From Brachynemurus nebulosus (lineage: Eukaryota; Arthropoda; Insecta; Neuroptera; Myrmeleontidae), in contig JAPWDM010000009.1 in assembly GCA_035578155.1 (NCBI GenBank), positions 2,330,001-2,394,000 on the forward strand: 64,000 nt of DNA, written 5' to 3'. The position numbers and the translations under genes are program-made. Positions 15,794 through 48,969 of this stretch are shown here, piece after piece. The notes under the pieces are model-generated. The model made no database searches, was not told the DNA's origin, and saw only the letters and a program-made list of their open reading frames with translations. Numbering within the stretch: position 1 is the stretch's first letter; every line of letters begins with the position of its first letter.

Positions 15794-16910
15794 GATTATG
15801 GACTAGAATATTAATAAAAATAATTATAAATTTATTTGATTTATTTTAATAAATATTTTATAATAAATTAATGCATTACATGTGTTCGACAACGAGTGGC
15901 AGATTAAAAGAGATTCTTTCAATTAAGTGACATTTCACTTCTAGATGTTACCACCACTTTGAGATTGAGAATAATTACGAAAAAACTTTGAAGAATTATT
16001 TCGATATTTTATATGTATATTGGTATTAACTATCTATGGTTAATTAACACGTTATCGGCCTTGTGCATCAATTTGGGTCGTTTGGGTTTATGTTTTCTAC
16101 GTCTTCTGTATGACCCTCTACCAATATTTATACTAATTACCACATTTTCAGTCTTTAAGAAGTTGAACTTTGGTTTAAAAAAATTAATTAAGCTCTAATT
16201 TACATGTTGATCTTTAACAAATAAATACATCTGTGTATTTGTAAGATTCCTAAGATGTGTTCTTCATACATAGTCAATTAAAAGAGTTTTTAATGTTTTC
16301 AATATTTCTTATTGAAAGTTTTTGATATAAATAATGTTAGCTTGACACTTCTATTATATTTTCAATTTTTTTTTCGTTTTTACAAAACTGAATTTTTTTA
16401 TTATAATGGACTTTTACGAAATATTCAGTGTTGAAATGGTTGAAAGTTTTCAGTATGTACCAGGGGCGCAACAACTACAAATTTACAGAAGGGGTCCAAT
16501 AAAAATTTGAATAATTCAATTTTTTTGATAACGCATTGGACCATTTTCTCAAATATGTAGCAATCTGTCACCAGGGCGGCGACACAGGTATTTGGGATTA
16601 CATGTCTATAATCTAGATAATTTAACCAACCAAAAATCACCTGTTAATTCCACTTTAGCAACGAAATTTTCCAATTCGGTTACCTAGGAATATTGTTTGT
16701 TTTTTAGAAATTAATATTCTAACTATAGAGATGTAGTTCCGAATAATCCGTGTCGCCGCTCTGGTGTTAAACCGTTTTCTCATGCGGTTACATAGCAATT
16801 TTTAAATTAAAATTTCCGTCATAGAGATGTAGATATTTTGAGAAAATGGCTCATACTAAAAATTTTACTTTTTAATATAAATAAAATAAATTGAATCTTT
16901 TAAACAAACC

Positions 16911-17215
16911 ATATGGAAAAATTTTTTGTCTCAAAATGCCGGACTTTTTACTGCCAGTGGTAAGTATAATAGATAAGGTTATAAAAAAAGAAAAAAATCA
17001 AAGATCCCAACATCAAAAAAGTGAACCCTAGAAATTTACAAAATATAAATTATACTAAACTATGTTAATAAAATTGAACATTATTTAGAATTATACCGTA
17101 TTTTGGAAAATCTGTCACAGATGGCGGCACCTGTACCACTGAATATATACATATCACAGCATTTTGAGCCACCACATAACAGGACGAGTTACCTCGTCTT
17201 AATCACTAATGAAAA
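16911..17215 (+). repeat. Dispersed repeat, family 6 (copy 1)
   Basis: Shares with 28822-29057 the ordered blocks TTTTTTGTCTCAAA(A/C)TGCCGGAC, AAATTATACTAAACTATGTT, ATTATACCGTATTTTG and CTGTCACAGATGGCGGCA, and the closing CTCGTCTTAATC seen again at 29350. Non-coding. Confidence 0.7.
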
Positions 17216-17337
17216 TGCAACTCTACCACCCGTACTAATAGCCAATTAAACTAAAAGTTACGTTAAACCGTGTGTACCATTTTGGTTCACACTTTTTTTT
17301 TTACAAAATACAAAAACAAATTCGAATTTTAATACGT

Positions 17338-17343
17338 TTTATT
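17338..17343 (-). terminator. Poly(A) signal of the first HINT gene
   Basis: AATAAA on the minus strand, about 45 nt beyond the stop codon. Confidence 0.5.
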
Positions 17344-17385
17344 TAATATTAATTTCATATATAAATTAACAACAATGCAATAATA

Positions 17386-17836
<451 letters not shown>

Positions 17837-18250
17837 CTGAAATAATTAAATTAATTTTTTCATTTTATTTTGATTACAATTGAAAAACATATTTTTTGAT
17901 ATAGAAATAAATATATTTTGAATGTACCTTGATTAGTTAGGAATATTTTTTTTTAGGAAGAAACAGTGTTAGCTTTATTAATAATAGCTCGCCATATTTG
18001 AATAAGTCGGTCAAGTCGGTAATAAAACGAATTTCACGAATAATCTCGAAGGTCCTATTTCCAGCGGGTTATTTGTTTAGTAATTTAGGATATTATAGCT
18101 TTGATTATTATGAATTGTTATTCTATAATCGAGTATTATTAAAGTTACTTCGGAGTTCGGGGGGTTAAAATTTATTAGACTAACTACGCTAACTACATAA
18201 ATTTAAATACGCATACCACGCATACAATTATTTTGCTAGTCAGTTATGAA

Positions 18251-20003
18251 CTGAAGACATGAGTGAATGAAGGTGTTATGTAACATTTTTTTCAAGAATT
18301 CTATGCTGAATTATCTATCATATATTAAAATTTGGTTTCACTAGGTTCAATAAATTTGTAGAAATTCAATAATAAACATGTGCTATTGTATGGGAAGTAC
18401 AGCTGAACCTTTTTTTATACGGTAGATAGGGACCGCATCAAGGCCGGCCTAAGACAAAAATTGCAAGTGTGCAAGATCCACATGTGATGCCCCTACCGAG
18501 GCATTTTATGCCCCTCCATAACCGCTCGGCACCTGCGCGTGGCACAGTGGTGCAAAAGTCTGTCCCAAATCCTAACGCTCCTTTCACATTATACGGTTTT
18601 TGCCGTACGGCAAAAAGCCGTACGTTCGCATTTTTTTAGTCGAGTGAAGAAGAGCATTGGACCTTTCACATTACACGGTCACGGCAAAATGCCGTTGCCG
18701 TGCCGTGTAGCAGCCGTCTCTTGTCACTGGTCTTGACGGCTGCCGTACGGCGTTTTTAGCTCAGTGGTGTATCTAATTAAATGGATTCTTTCACATCAGA
18801 CGGTTTTTTAACGTACGGCATTAACAATATTTTGTTGAATTTCATGTTAATTATTAAAATTTATTTGTGAAATGGATGAAACTAATGTTGAATGTAATAA
18901 CCAGTATTTTAATAGATTGTATGTAATTTCGAAATTATGTGTTTTGATGTTAAGTTCGCTAAGAAATTAATCAAAAGAGTCTGTAAACATCCGCAAATAG
19001 TTGAAAAACTTATTTTCGTCATTTTTCAGGTCTTCAAAGAGTGCGATAATAAATAATCCTACTTTCTATTTCCTCTGATTTATAGAATTAACTTTAATCA
19101 CACTTGTTACTTGTATGATGTTGTAAATCAAATGAAGATATTCAGTTTACAACGGCAAAAAACCGTGCAATGTGAAAGCAACAATATCACGGCAAAAAGT
19201 CGTACGGTTTTTTCCCGTACGGCGAAAACCGTACAATGTGAAAGGAGCGTTACGTCTTGTTCCCACGTCCCGCCACACGGGCAGACGCCTGCTCTACTGA
19301 CTTTGGACCTTGATCAAGCGCATCAGACTACTGTATTTCAGAACTCATTGGGGTAGATAATCGGTTTTACCTTGAAATTCAACTGTAATAGTTTTGAGAC
19401 AAAGTTGCTTCTAGTTTAAATATTTATGCCCAACATTTAAATAAATTTCTAAGAATTTGCAAAATTTATTTTTTTACCAAAATTGGCCAATTTTATGCCG
19501 CTCCAAAAGGCTCGAGTGTGCGGCTGCATACGTCGCACTCCTCTAGACCGCATAAAAAAAATTCAAAAATATCATAAATAGCTATAAAAAGATTAGTTCC
19601 ATTCATTTTGTAAAAAAAGTCATCGAAAATGTATGACTCAAAACGCTCAAAATCTCACAATTTTAATAGAAGTTGCTTTTCTAAACAAGATAAAACCTTA
19701 ATTTCATTTTTATAATATTATGAAAATTTTGAAAAATACATCTGTAAAAAAATTAAATGATGCAATAACTTATGTTCTTATGCAATGTATGTAAATGCTT
19801 AAAAGCCGTAAATGTTTAGGTTTCTTACTGTCTCTTCATTTTGATTCATATTATGCATTTTAATAGCCATTTTTTACAAACCGCATAAAAAAATCCCATA
19901 AAAAAAGATTCAGCTGTATATGTAAATAAAAACTTTCAAACGCTTCTACTGTAAAATTATAAAAAAAAATGTTACATAACACCTTCATCCACTCATGTCT
20001 TCA
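18251..20003. mobile_element. TIR element of about 1.75 kb (family 9) between the HINT genes
   Basis: Left end GAAGACATGAGTGAATGAAG and its near-perfect inverse at the right end form about 40-bp terminal repeats. A second inverted block lies inside (ACAGCTGAACC ... GGGACCGCAT with CCGCATAAAAAAATCC ... TTCAGCTGTA). Part of this sequence recurs inverted at 50140-50825. A smaller TIR element (18573-19252) is nested inside. Confidence 0.7.
18573..19252. mobile_element. Nested TIR element with CCGTACGG subterminal repeats
   Basis: Ends TAACGCTCCTTTCACATT and AATGTGAAAGGAGCGTTA are perfect inverses enclosing 680 bp. The subterminal parts contain repeated palindromes around GCCGTACGGC and the pairs TTTCACATTACACGG / CCGTGCAATGTGAAA. 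No transposase. Confidence 0.8.
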
Positions 20004-20462
20004 ATTATGATAATGAAAATTTTAATTTTTTTGTTATGCAAGTGGTTTATATCAAATTTTTTCTTTTATAAAAAGATTTATTTGTATAAATAAATATTTT
20101 ACCTTCTTTTTACAGTCTCCAAACTGATATAAAATACAAATTAGTGAAACGAATACTACGCGGAACCACATAGAAAAATCTAACTAAAATTTCTGATTTA
20201 GTATTTTTAAATAAAAAGATTAGATAACTAAGTGTACAAATTTCATAATAATTAGAAATTGCGCAAATCTTATTTTAGATTAAAAGTCTCAATTATCTAT
20301 ATCTATTGTATACATTTCATTTATTATAGTTTATTATTTCCTGCAAAATACAAAATAGATTAACTGAGATATCGTTTCCCAGCGCGTCCACCATATAATG
20401 TTTTAAAAAATAAATTTTGAGGCAGACAAAAAAAAATAAATAAAAAACTTTCAGAGGGACAT

Positions 20463-20468
20463 TTTATT
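20463..20468 (-). terminator. Poly(A) signal of the second HINT gene
   Basis: AATAAA on the minus strand, about 60 nt beyond the stop codon. Confidence 0.45.
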
Positions 20469-20527
20469 AAATAAATAATTAGTTATATAATTTAATAAAT
20501 TAAAAATTCATTTAAAATTAGCCATTT

Positions 20528-21047
<520 letters not shown>

Positions 21048-21580
21048 TTTTCTAACCTAATAACCTATTATAACTTTCCACTCTTTTCCAGTTACTAATA
21101 CCTACTAATATATTCAAGAAGGTTTTCCTCGTTTTCCTTTATTTATGTACTTGGCGTCGTGTTTAATGCGTTTAATTGATTCATATTTTAATTCCAAGAA
21201 AATTTTTTACGTTTATCAGTTGGCTATTGACAAGACATTTACCATAATTACACTTTTCCTTTTACATATTTACAGGAACTTGAAATAATTTTAGCTTAAA
21301 TAGTTAATGTACTTATTTATTTTTATTATCATTACTCTTTTAAAAAAATTATTAGCCACTGATAAAATAGAAAATTGTAGATTAGAAATGTTAGTCAAGC
21401 AATAAGTAATTGAGATTACAAAAACAGAATTTTTTATTCTTATTAAATTTGTCTACATTTTGTAATTTTTACAATATAAATTTCCTTGATAGAAAACATC
21501 AAAGGGGATTCCCTAAAAATCAAATTATATTTATTTTAAAGTTATAAACAGAAATTTTAAAAATTATTGTTAAAACTTTT

Positions 21581-22151
21581 AATAGGGAATTTGGCTAATT
21601 TTGGGAAATTATTTTAAAATACACATATTTATGTATGTGTTATGCATATACCCTATGTACCTACGTTTTTAATTTTTAAAAATAATGCCGAAAATCGTTA
21701 GAAAAAATTATTTTAATATTTGTTCTTAAAATTTGCGCGAAAACGTTCATTAGCTGCGTCATTTAAGTCACATTCTCTACATAGCAACAGGCGTTCTGTA
21801 ACTAAGAAAAAAATTGTTTATTTTTTTTATAACTAGGAAAAGAAATTGTTGATTTAAAAAAAAAAATTAATTTAATTTCTATAGTTATGTTTGCTAACCG
21901 GAATTTAAAATAGCGACCCTAGTGGCGATAGTGGTGAAATATAAGAAAATGCAACGTTACAGCTCGTTTCTGTTCAGGTAGATTTTAGCTAAAAAATTAC
22001 TTTTTTAATTAATTTTTTTTTTCTAAATAAAATAATGATAGTTAAAATGAATTTGCGTAATAAATTGCTGTCTTTTATTATCAATTTTTATTAAAATTTT
22101 TTTTGATTGCTTTTCTTTGATAATAATGTAAAACATGTAAAATACCCCATT
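21581..22151 (+). mobile_element. Non-autonomous TIR element, family 2 (copy 2)
   Basis: Left end AATAGGGAATTTGGCTAATT and right end AAAATACCCCATT. Body matches 34434-34981 directly and 540-1060 inversely. Lies between HINT copy B and dUTPase. Confidence 0.8.
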
Positions 22152-22400
22152 AAAATAGCAGTGTAAAAAATTCAACTTAAAAAAATTTGTACAATCACTC
22201 GATAACAAAAAATATAAAATTATTCGCCTAAAAAAGACTAGAAAATCATTCTTGCAAGACGCCAAATTTTACTTATTTGAAATTTTTTAGCGATAATCTT
22301 GAAAACCCTGTTGTTTTGAAATAACAACACAAAATTTTACAAAAATCAATGTTTATTAAAAATCAAAAACTTACAAACAAATAAAATTATAAATTACATT

Positions 22401-22406
22401 TTTATT
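22401..22406 (-). terminator. Poly(A) signal of dUTPase
   Basis: AATAAA on the minus strand, about 140 nt beyond the dUTPase stop codon. Confidence 0.4.
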
Positions 22407-22548
22407 ACTAAAACTTAATTCAGTACGTAGGTTAAATGCGAGCAAAATGTGATACTAGTAAAAAAAAATTCATAACATCAGATCATAAGTAGTAACAAAA
22501 AATGACTTCAAAATCACCGGAAGTGTATTATGTAAAAGAATCTTCAAT

Positions 22549-23740
22549 TTATTGTGTACCCGTAGAACCAAAACCTCCTTCACCTCGTTCAGTTTCTGTT
22601 AAAGACTAAATCGAAATGTATCATTAAAATTTTGAAACACACTTTTAAAAATAATGGTAATTATGCACAAGCACGGCTCCACCTATTTTTGGCTCTAAAA
22701 CAAAAAAACTAATGATCCGATTTTAATGATTTTTTTTAATTATTAGTTTTTCTTTTCGAGCCAAAAATAGGTGGAGCCATGCTTCTGCATAATTACCCAA
22801 AAAAATATGTGTATTACCTTGCACTCTTCAAGTTCGGGATAGAAAATTTTCTCACAAATTAATTGCGCAATTCGATCGCCTTTTTTAACCGTAAACGGAA
22901 TATCAGAATGATTGAATAGAACTACTTTTAAATTTCCACGATAATCTTCATCAACAACGCCAGCTGCACGGAATTTAAAAAAAAAATTAGCTTATTTTCG
23001 TTTAATAAGGTCGAAAAACAGTCAATTTTCAGTTTTAAAACTTTCAGCGCTTAATTTTAAATTTAAGAATTTTAGTACACTAGTGCCATCTTAATTTCAT
23101 CCACTTTTGGGGCCACTTTTTATATATGGAGATACTTCTCCTGATACTCTACCCTCCATAGGAAAACTACATATAAAAAATTTTGTACTTTTTAATTTTT
23201 ATTCAAATCACCGCCATTTTTTTAATTTTTTTCCCCAAATGAAAACAGCGGCCGCAATCGTGGGCACCAATATTCGCCCTTTTTTAAAGACACTTTTTTC
23301 CAAAAAAATTATAATAATTATAAAAAATAAATAAAAATGAATAAAAAAAATATTTTTGTATTATTAAATTGTGGTATTAATCGTAAAAAAAAATTCATCC
23401 CCATTTCGCCATCCTATCCATCCGAGAAAAAATCACGAAAATTGACTATTTTTCGGCCGATTACACTGTGACGGTACCGTTTAATAAAATTTCCGTACAT
23501 ACCTCCAACATCAATTCCATTTTTGGCAGCGAGTCCCGATCGTGGTGCAATTCGTCCGTAACATCCTGATGGCAATTCAATTTGGATGTCGGTTGCAATT
23601 ATTTCTTTACCACGTGCTGGAACGATACCATCGTACGCTGCCTTTAAATCGAAACCGGCTGCTTTCTCGGAACCTTTGGTTGGAGCACTTGCATGTTCGG
23701 AAAGTTTTGCCCAACGTAGTTTAACTGTTTGCACTGGCAT
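22549..23740 (-). CDS. DUT: Deoxyuridine 5'-triphosphate nucleotidohydrolase (dUTPase)
   Basis: Hydrolyses dUTP to dUMP and pyrophosphate, keeping uracil out of DNA and supplying dUMP for thymidylate synthase. Exons 23740-23503, 22963-22818 and 22605-22549 give 146 aa. All five trimeric dUTPase motifs are present: I AAGFDL (27-32), II RSGLA (67-71), [14 protein letters not shown] (79-89, catalytic Asp84; the intron splits motif III), [10 protein letters not shown] (108-115), [11 protein letters not shown] (135-144). The start is the first in-frame ATG, giving [17 protein letters not shown] as in other animals; there is no upstream in-frame ATG for a mitochondrial leader in the adjacent sequence. 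Intron 2 holds a 143-bp hairpin repeat. The gene is divergent from DHFR, with an E2F site about 110 bp upstream of the ATG. Confidence 0.97.
22656..22798. repeat. 143-bp hairpin repeat in dUTPase intron 2
   Basis: GGTAATTATGCACAAGCACG on the left pairs with its near-inverse ending GCATAATTACC; the inner arms GGCTCCACCTATTTTTGGCT are fully complementary. An AT-rich loop separates them. It looks like a foldback MITE. Confidence 0.75.
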
Positions 23741-23851
23741 TGTTAAAATTTTTAAGGATTTTTTTATTACTAAATGAACTGACCACTGACCACAAACGTG
23801 CCCTTTTGTAAACTGTTTCGAGAAATGTAAAAAACGCAAATGATCTGTTGA

Positions 23852-23863
23852 TTTTGGCGCGAA
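23852..23863. promoter_or_regulatory. E2F/DP binding site upstream of dUTPase
   Basis: TTTTGGCGCGAA fits the E2F consensus TTTSSCGC on the plus strand and extends to a near-palindromic site. It is about 110 bp upstream of the dUTPase ATG. dUTPase and DHFR are known S-phase E2F targets in animals. The match is seen; its use is inferred. Confidence 0.6.
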
Positions 23864-24429
23864 TTTATTTAGAAACAGTTTATCTTTTTTTAACTCACTG
23901 AATGATACGAGTTAAAAAAAGATAGACAATACCATCTGTTACCCAACCAATAGAACAGTCTTGTATTTCACTTTACATTTTCAGTCTTTTTCAATCATAA
24001 TTCTTATAGCATTGTGATAAATAAAGACAAAAACAACCAATTATCTAACGTACTTAAATGTGTTTTTGACAAAAATATTAGATAAAGGATACTTTTGTTG
24101 TATAAAGAAAATGTCCTTCGCATTTTAATTTATATTTTGACCCATATCAATTCTTTGAAAAATAATTTTAAACAGCAGCTGTTACCTAACAATACCTTTG
24201 CAATATTTTTTGACAGTTGAAACAGGTTATACGAATTAAGAAAGTGCAAAAAAACGTAAAAATACTGTCTTTGTATAAGGGTAGAACACCTAAATCTGTA
24301 CATATAGTAAAACGGTAACGAGACCGTTTCTGTACCTGGAATATCTTTTAAAAATTGTACTGGTACTGTAAATAGTTATCGATGTAGATTTCAAAACAGC
24401 GATTTTTAAAATTTTTGTCTAGCTGTTTA

Positions 24430-24837
24430 CGCATCACGCAAAAACTACTGGACGGATTTTAATGAAATTTGGTGTAATGATAACTTATTACCTGGGTCAA
24501 TATCTAAGATACTTTTTACTCCAGGAAAATGTCTCATTTCTACGGGAAAATAGAAAAACAATTTTGAGCATATGCGTACATTACGCAAAAACTATTAAAC
24601 GGATTTTTAGGAAATTCGGTCTGATGTTAACTTATTACCTGGATCAACATACAAGATACTTTTTATTACGGGTAAATGTTTCCTTCCCTCGGGAAAATAT
24701 AAAATCTATTTTGAGCATGTGCATGTATTACGCAAAAATTATTGTTTTATGCAAGTTCTGTATAATTATTACACTTAAATACTTCTCATTGATTTTATAA
24801 CAATGCGCCGCGTGAACGACGTCGCGGGTACAACTAG
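24430..24837 (+). mobile_element. Helitron-like 3' end with tandem repeats
   Basis: The right end has the Helitron layout: a GC-rich hairpin (CCGCG at 24808-24812 pairing with CGCGG at 24823-24827), a short spacer and CTAG at 24834-24837 followed by T. Upstream are two tandem units of about 170 bp, each with ACGCAAAAACTA, ACGGATTTT and TAACTTATTACCTGG. The 5' end (TC after A) was not fixed, so the left limit is approximate. No Rep/helicase is present. Confidence 0.6.
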
Positions 24838-25151
24838 TTTCTTAATAAAGTCTCTTCTCTATAGGTTCAGTTTTGATTGAATTATTTAAAAAAATTAAAT
24901 TATTTTTAAAAATTAAGGCGAACTTTTGGATTGTTAATTGAATATTCTTTCTTTAAGGGTACTTCACCTTATAAAAGTAACCGTTATCGTTAAAACCCGA
25001 CAAGCCGACCTCAAATAAAAGAAAAATTTAGTCACGTGAGTTTTGTAAAAAGCATATTCATTTTTGAATTTTGATTTGAAAAGAATTTTTGTTTAGATAA
25101 TTTTTAAAAATAGTTTGTTTTATTATTTTATTAAAATAAAATCATAAAAAA

Positions 25152-25843
25152 ATGAAAAAAACGTTAAATTTAATCGCTGCCGCCTGTGAAAATTGGGGAA
25201 TCGGTAAAAACGGTGATTTACCCTGGCGTTTGAAGTAAGTATTAGAATCATTAAACTGTACAGTAAAACTTGTCTAATCAATGCTTTATTAAAATTTAAA
25301 ATAATTTTTAGATCTGAAATGGCTTATTTCACAAAAATGACTAGTCAAACACAAGATCCGAATAAAAAGAATGCGGTTATTATGGGTCGAGTTACGTGGG
25401 ATTGTATTCCGTTAAAATTTCGACCGTTAAAGGGTCGTTTAAATGTAGTCATTTCGAGAAATAATAATTTAAAAGTAGACGATGGTGTATTAGTATTTAA
25501 TAGTTTAGATTCAGCCGTTGAAACACTAACGTCATCGCCCGATTATGAAAATTTGGTAGAAAAACTTTGGGTGATTGGAGGTAGTGATATTTATAAAATG
25601 GCTATGGAATCCAAATATCCTTGTAGGCTATATTTAACAAGGATAATGAAAGAATTTGATTGTGATGTATTCTTTCCAAAAATACCGGCTGAATTTAAAG
25701 AAATCAGGTAAAAATGGGAGTAAAAATAATGTTTTTGGTTCATAATTAAAATTTAAAATAATTTCAGCGATCCGGAAATACCTTCTGATATTCAGGAAGA
25801 AAATGGAATACAGTATCAATATAAAATTTTTGAGAAGTTATAA
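25152..25843 (+). CDS. DHFR: Dihydrofolate reductase
   Basis: NADPH-dependent reduction of dihydrofolate to tetrahydrofolate, which resupplies the one-carbon carrier used in dTMP and purine synthesis. Exons 25152-25234, 25312-25707 and 25768-25843 give 184 aa, close to human (187). Seen motifs: LIAACENWGIGKNGDLPWRL-type N-terminus with the substrate loop, the catalytic Glu at residue 30 (KSEMAYF), VIMGRVTWDCIP, LNVVISRN, LWVIGGSDIYKMAM and LYLTRI for NADPH and folate contacts. Introns are short (77 and 60 bp) with phases that close the frame. The start ATG precedes the conserved first strand directly. An AATAAA lies 20 nt after the stop. Head-to-head with dUTPase, 1.4 kb apart, which fits shared thymidylate metabolism. 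Confidence 0.97.
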
Positions 25844-25863
25844 CATTTTATATCAATTTTTTA

Positions 25864-25869
25864 AATAAA
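25864..25869 (+). terminator. Poly(A) signal of DHFR
   Basis: AATAAA 20 nt after the DHFR stop codon. Confidence 0.6.
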
Positions 25870-25940
25870 AATTATTTTCTAAAAATATTTTGAGTTTCAA
25901 TTCTTTTTAAGGTCGCTTTAAAATAAAAATTACAATTTTA

Positions 25941-26074
25941 TCCACAAAAAATAAAAAAAATCAAATATTCGTTAGACCGGTTTCGGCTACTTTTGTAGCC
26001 ATCTTCAGTAGCTACTAAAGAAGGCTACGAAAGTAGCCGAAACCGGTCTAGCGAATATTTGATATTTTTTGTGG
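25941..26074. repeat. Near-perfect 134-bp palindrome downstream of DHFR
   Basis: CAAATATTCGTTAGACCGGT on the left pairs with ACCGGTCTAGCGAATATTTG on the right; arms extend outward (CCACAAAAAATA / TATTTTTTGTGG) and inward (TTTCGGCTACTTTTGTAGCC). The loop is about 20 nt. It could act as a transcription stop between convergent DHFR and PDK or be a foldback MITE. Confidence 0.8.
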
Positions 26075-27680
26075 GTCCTTAAGGGAAAAAAACTTTATAA
26101 TTATGTTTAATTCAGCCCAAAATTACAGTTCAGTATGGTGATTTAATTGTTACCATACCTAAGTTGTCAATTTGATCCTACTCACAGTAGTTTATTGATT
26201 CGTCATAAGATGGCCGTTTGGTTTTTCAGAAATGTAAAGGGTTTTTATTTAATAAAAGAAAAATTTTAGTCAAATAAATATATATTTCATAACATCATAT
26301 TTCTTATAACAATTAAAATACATATAAAAAAATGTTTGAAATTGCCATATTTGAAAATTTCAGTCATTCTAAAAATTAAAAATAAAAACAAAATATTTAC
26401 AATTTTCCATTTTTATTTCACAGCAAGTGAAATAATTAAAATTAAATTTCTATGTATTTACAAAAATAAAATTAAACTGCAAAAAAATATATATTGCTTA
26501 AATATTTTACAATTAAACGAACAAAAATACTGTTGTATTTGAAAAAAACAAAAATGTCCGTTTGTGCACAAATATTTTGCTGATTTCATTTTAGAAATAC
26601 GTTAATTTTACTGTTATCGGAATCTTCGTTTGAACTATGCCCTAACAAATCATACCGTTAACAGTGCTACCAACATATTTCAAGAATTTATTCCTGTTAC
26701 ACAACCGTTAAATGTTTTAAATTTGCCGGGCGATTTAAATTAATAATAAAAATATTTCTCTATCACAGTTTAAAAAAATATAATTTTAAAAATGCGTACT
26801 TTTCTTCATTGGCACTACAAATTGAAGCTAAAATATTATTTCACAGATGAAATATTAATTTTAAATAAATATATTAATTTCCTCTTAAAAATATTACCGG
26901 TTCTATATTTAAAAAATTAAATTTGAACAGTTAGAAGGAGTAATTGTTTGTTTTTGATATGCTACTAGAGACCGACAACATTATTGCCATCTGGTGTTAG
27001 ATTGAAACATTTAGTTAGTGTGTGGCATAGACAATATTATAATAAATAACACCACAGATATAGGTCTTACTTGCATACACTGAGGACTTAGTATGTATGT
27101 TCTCTATAGAGCGAGTACAAGCATTAAACTAGTAGTGCCGCCATTAAACTAAACCACATTTGTGACATTAGCTATATTATCCACCATTGTAATCACATGA
27201 AAGAAATTTTTTTTTGCTTGTGAATTAAATGTGCTAAAAAATTTTACCTTTAAAATAATTTCATCCGACCGCCATTTTACTCAGCCCATGACTGTTTGTA
27301 ATAATATAAGGCGTTCTTTAGAATTCGAATGCTTTATTTGCGGATCATATGATGCAAGTAAAACCATAGTAATATTCACACAAATATTTCTTATTTACGT
27401 CACGTTAAGGCGCTACTATCGGCGCTAGTGCTACCTCCTATATGTATATAGCTCAGATTCGGTCCCGCTACATGAATTTCTTTTTTGTATTTGAAAGAAT
27501 TATTTTAAATGCGTTTAATATTTGGTTAGTTCTAGTTTTAATACAAAGAGTTCGCTTTCAAATACAAAAATAGGACGCCATATTTGTTTCTATTATTTGT
27601 TTTAGTAAAATAAATTACATTACAATTGGTACTGTGGGTAATTAATAAAATTTTTATTTATTTTAATTATCGGCTAGTTA
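26075..27680. other. Intergenic stretch between DHFR and PDK 3' ends
   Basis: AT-rich and without recognisable genes. The two flanking genes converge here, so both 3'UTRs lie in this region. Several short GC-richer patches (26600-26730, 27390-27450) have stops in all useful frames. Confidence 0.6.
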
Positions 27681-47786
<20,106 letters not shown>

Positions 47787-48659
47787 TTTGACGAAATTAA
47801 AAATTTCTTTAATATCTCACTGTGAATTGTAACCAATAATAACATACAACTTAATTTATAATCACCAAAAAAATTATTACAAAAATTGGTATGTAGTTAT
47901 TGATAAAAAAGCCAAATTATACAACCGTAATCAGTAGAAACTCAAGATCAACTGAATCGCAACATCCACGATAATAATAAGCAATTTAAAAATTGGATAT
48001 GGTCAGCGCAGCCATGTCATTACAATTGCCAATTCAAATATACACGATTTAATTCAGTTTAAACGATTAATTTGATCGTTTTAAATAAAAATTAATTTGA
48101 TAAGACATACTAAATTAATTTAATTACTTTTTTTTAAAAATTATTTAACGGAATATTATGAAATATATATGTAAATTATTTTCTACTAATTTCTAGAATT
48201 AACTATTTTTTAGTGGAATTGATAATTTGTTTACAAATTTTGATAATTCTATGAAACGATAAAACTTGCGTATTTATACTGATTATCTAATAAATGATAT
48301 AAACATTTTTTTACTGTTAACATTTTTTTTTGACAACTATTTGTAGCCATGTTTAGAATCACTGAACTAAAACTTTAGATATGTTATATAAATGTCATGA
48401 ATGTAGTGTCGAAAGTATAGAGCGCGAAGTAGTCATTTAATTTTAAATGCTTATTCTGTTCTGGAAAAAAGTTATAAAATTTTGCTGATTTTGTGAATAA
48501 AAAAGTGTGTACATACTTATTGGAAAATCTAGCATAATGCTGGGAAAAAATCTAAAAAGTTGGAAACTTGAAAATAGTATAAAGTATAATTTTTTGTTGA
48601 CTTGTTCAAACGTAGAGTCCCTATAATAAATATTCAGATTCAAACGCTCTAATTCAAAC

Positions 48660-48969
48660 TAGAGTGCCTATAATAAATAGAGTGGTGACATGTGTGCTGA
48701 ACGCTGATTGGTTCCGGCATTTTATATCCAAAGTTTTCGTAAAATACATTGGAAATAAATTAAATGTTAATAAAAACCATTTAGTTTAACTTAGAAAGGA
48801 TAATTAAATTAAAAATTTTTAATTGTTCATTAATTCATAACTTATTAACAATTATTATGTACTCAAAAATATTTACTCAAACATGGGATCATTAATTTTA
48901 AAGCTTCCCGCTCTGTTTTGGATACAAAATGGATGACATGTCACGACTCTATTTATTATAGGGACTCTA
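48660..48969. mobile_element. hAT-like MITE with perfect 8-bp target duplication (family 3, copy 2)
   Basis: Ends TAGAGTGCCTATAATAAATA and its inverse; flanked by ATTCAAAC at 48652-48659 and 48970-48977. Inverted copy of 5358-5663. A detached end of the same family (TAGAGTCCCTATAATAAATA) lies just upstream at 48613. Confidence 0.88.

Larger units (their letters stand above)
15794..17385. other. Intergenic stretch between CDV3 and HINT genes
   Basis: Holds the CDV3 upstream region and, at about 16911-17215, a repeat shared with 28822-29057. No gene is called. A basic minus-strand frame at 16020-16165 (SYRRRRKHKPKRPK) is noted as an unconfirmed candidate. Confidence 0.6.

Noticed and set aside
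23741..23839. 33-residue N-terminal extension of dUTPase resembling a mitochondrial leader (basic, no acidic residues)
   Set aside because: The frame stays open upstream, but its first codon there is TTG and no in-frame ATG was found, so the extension lacks a start.
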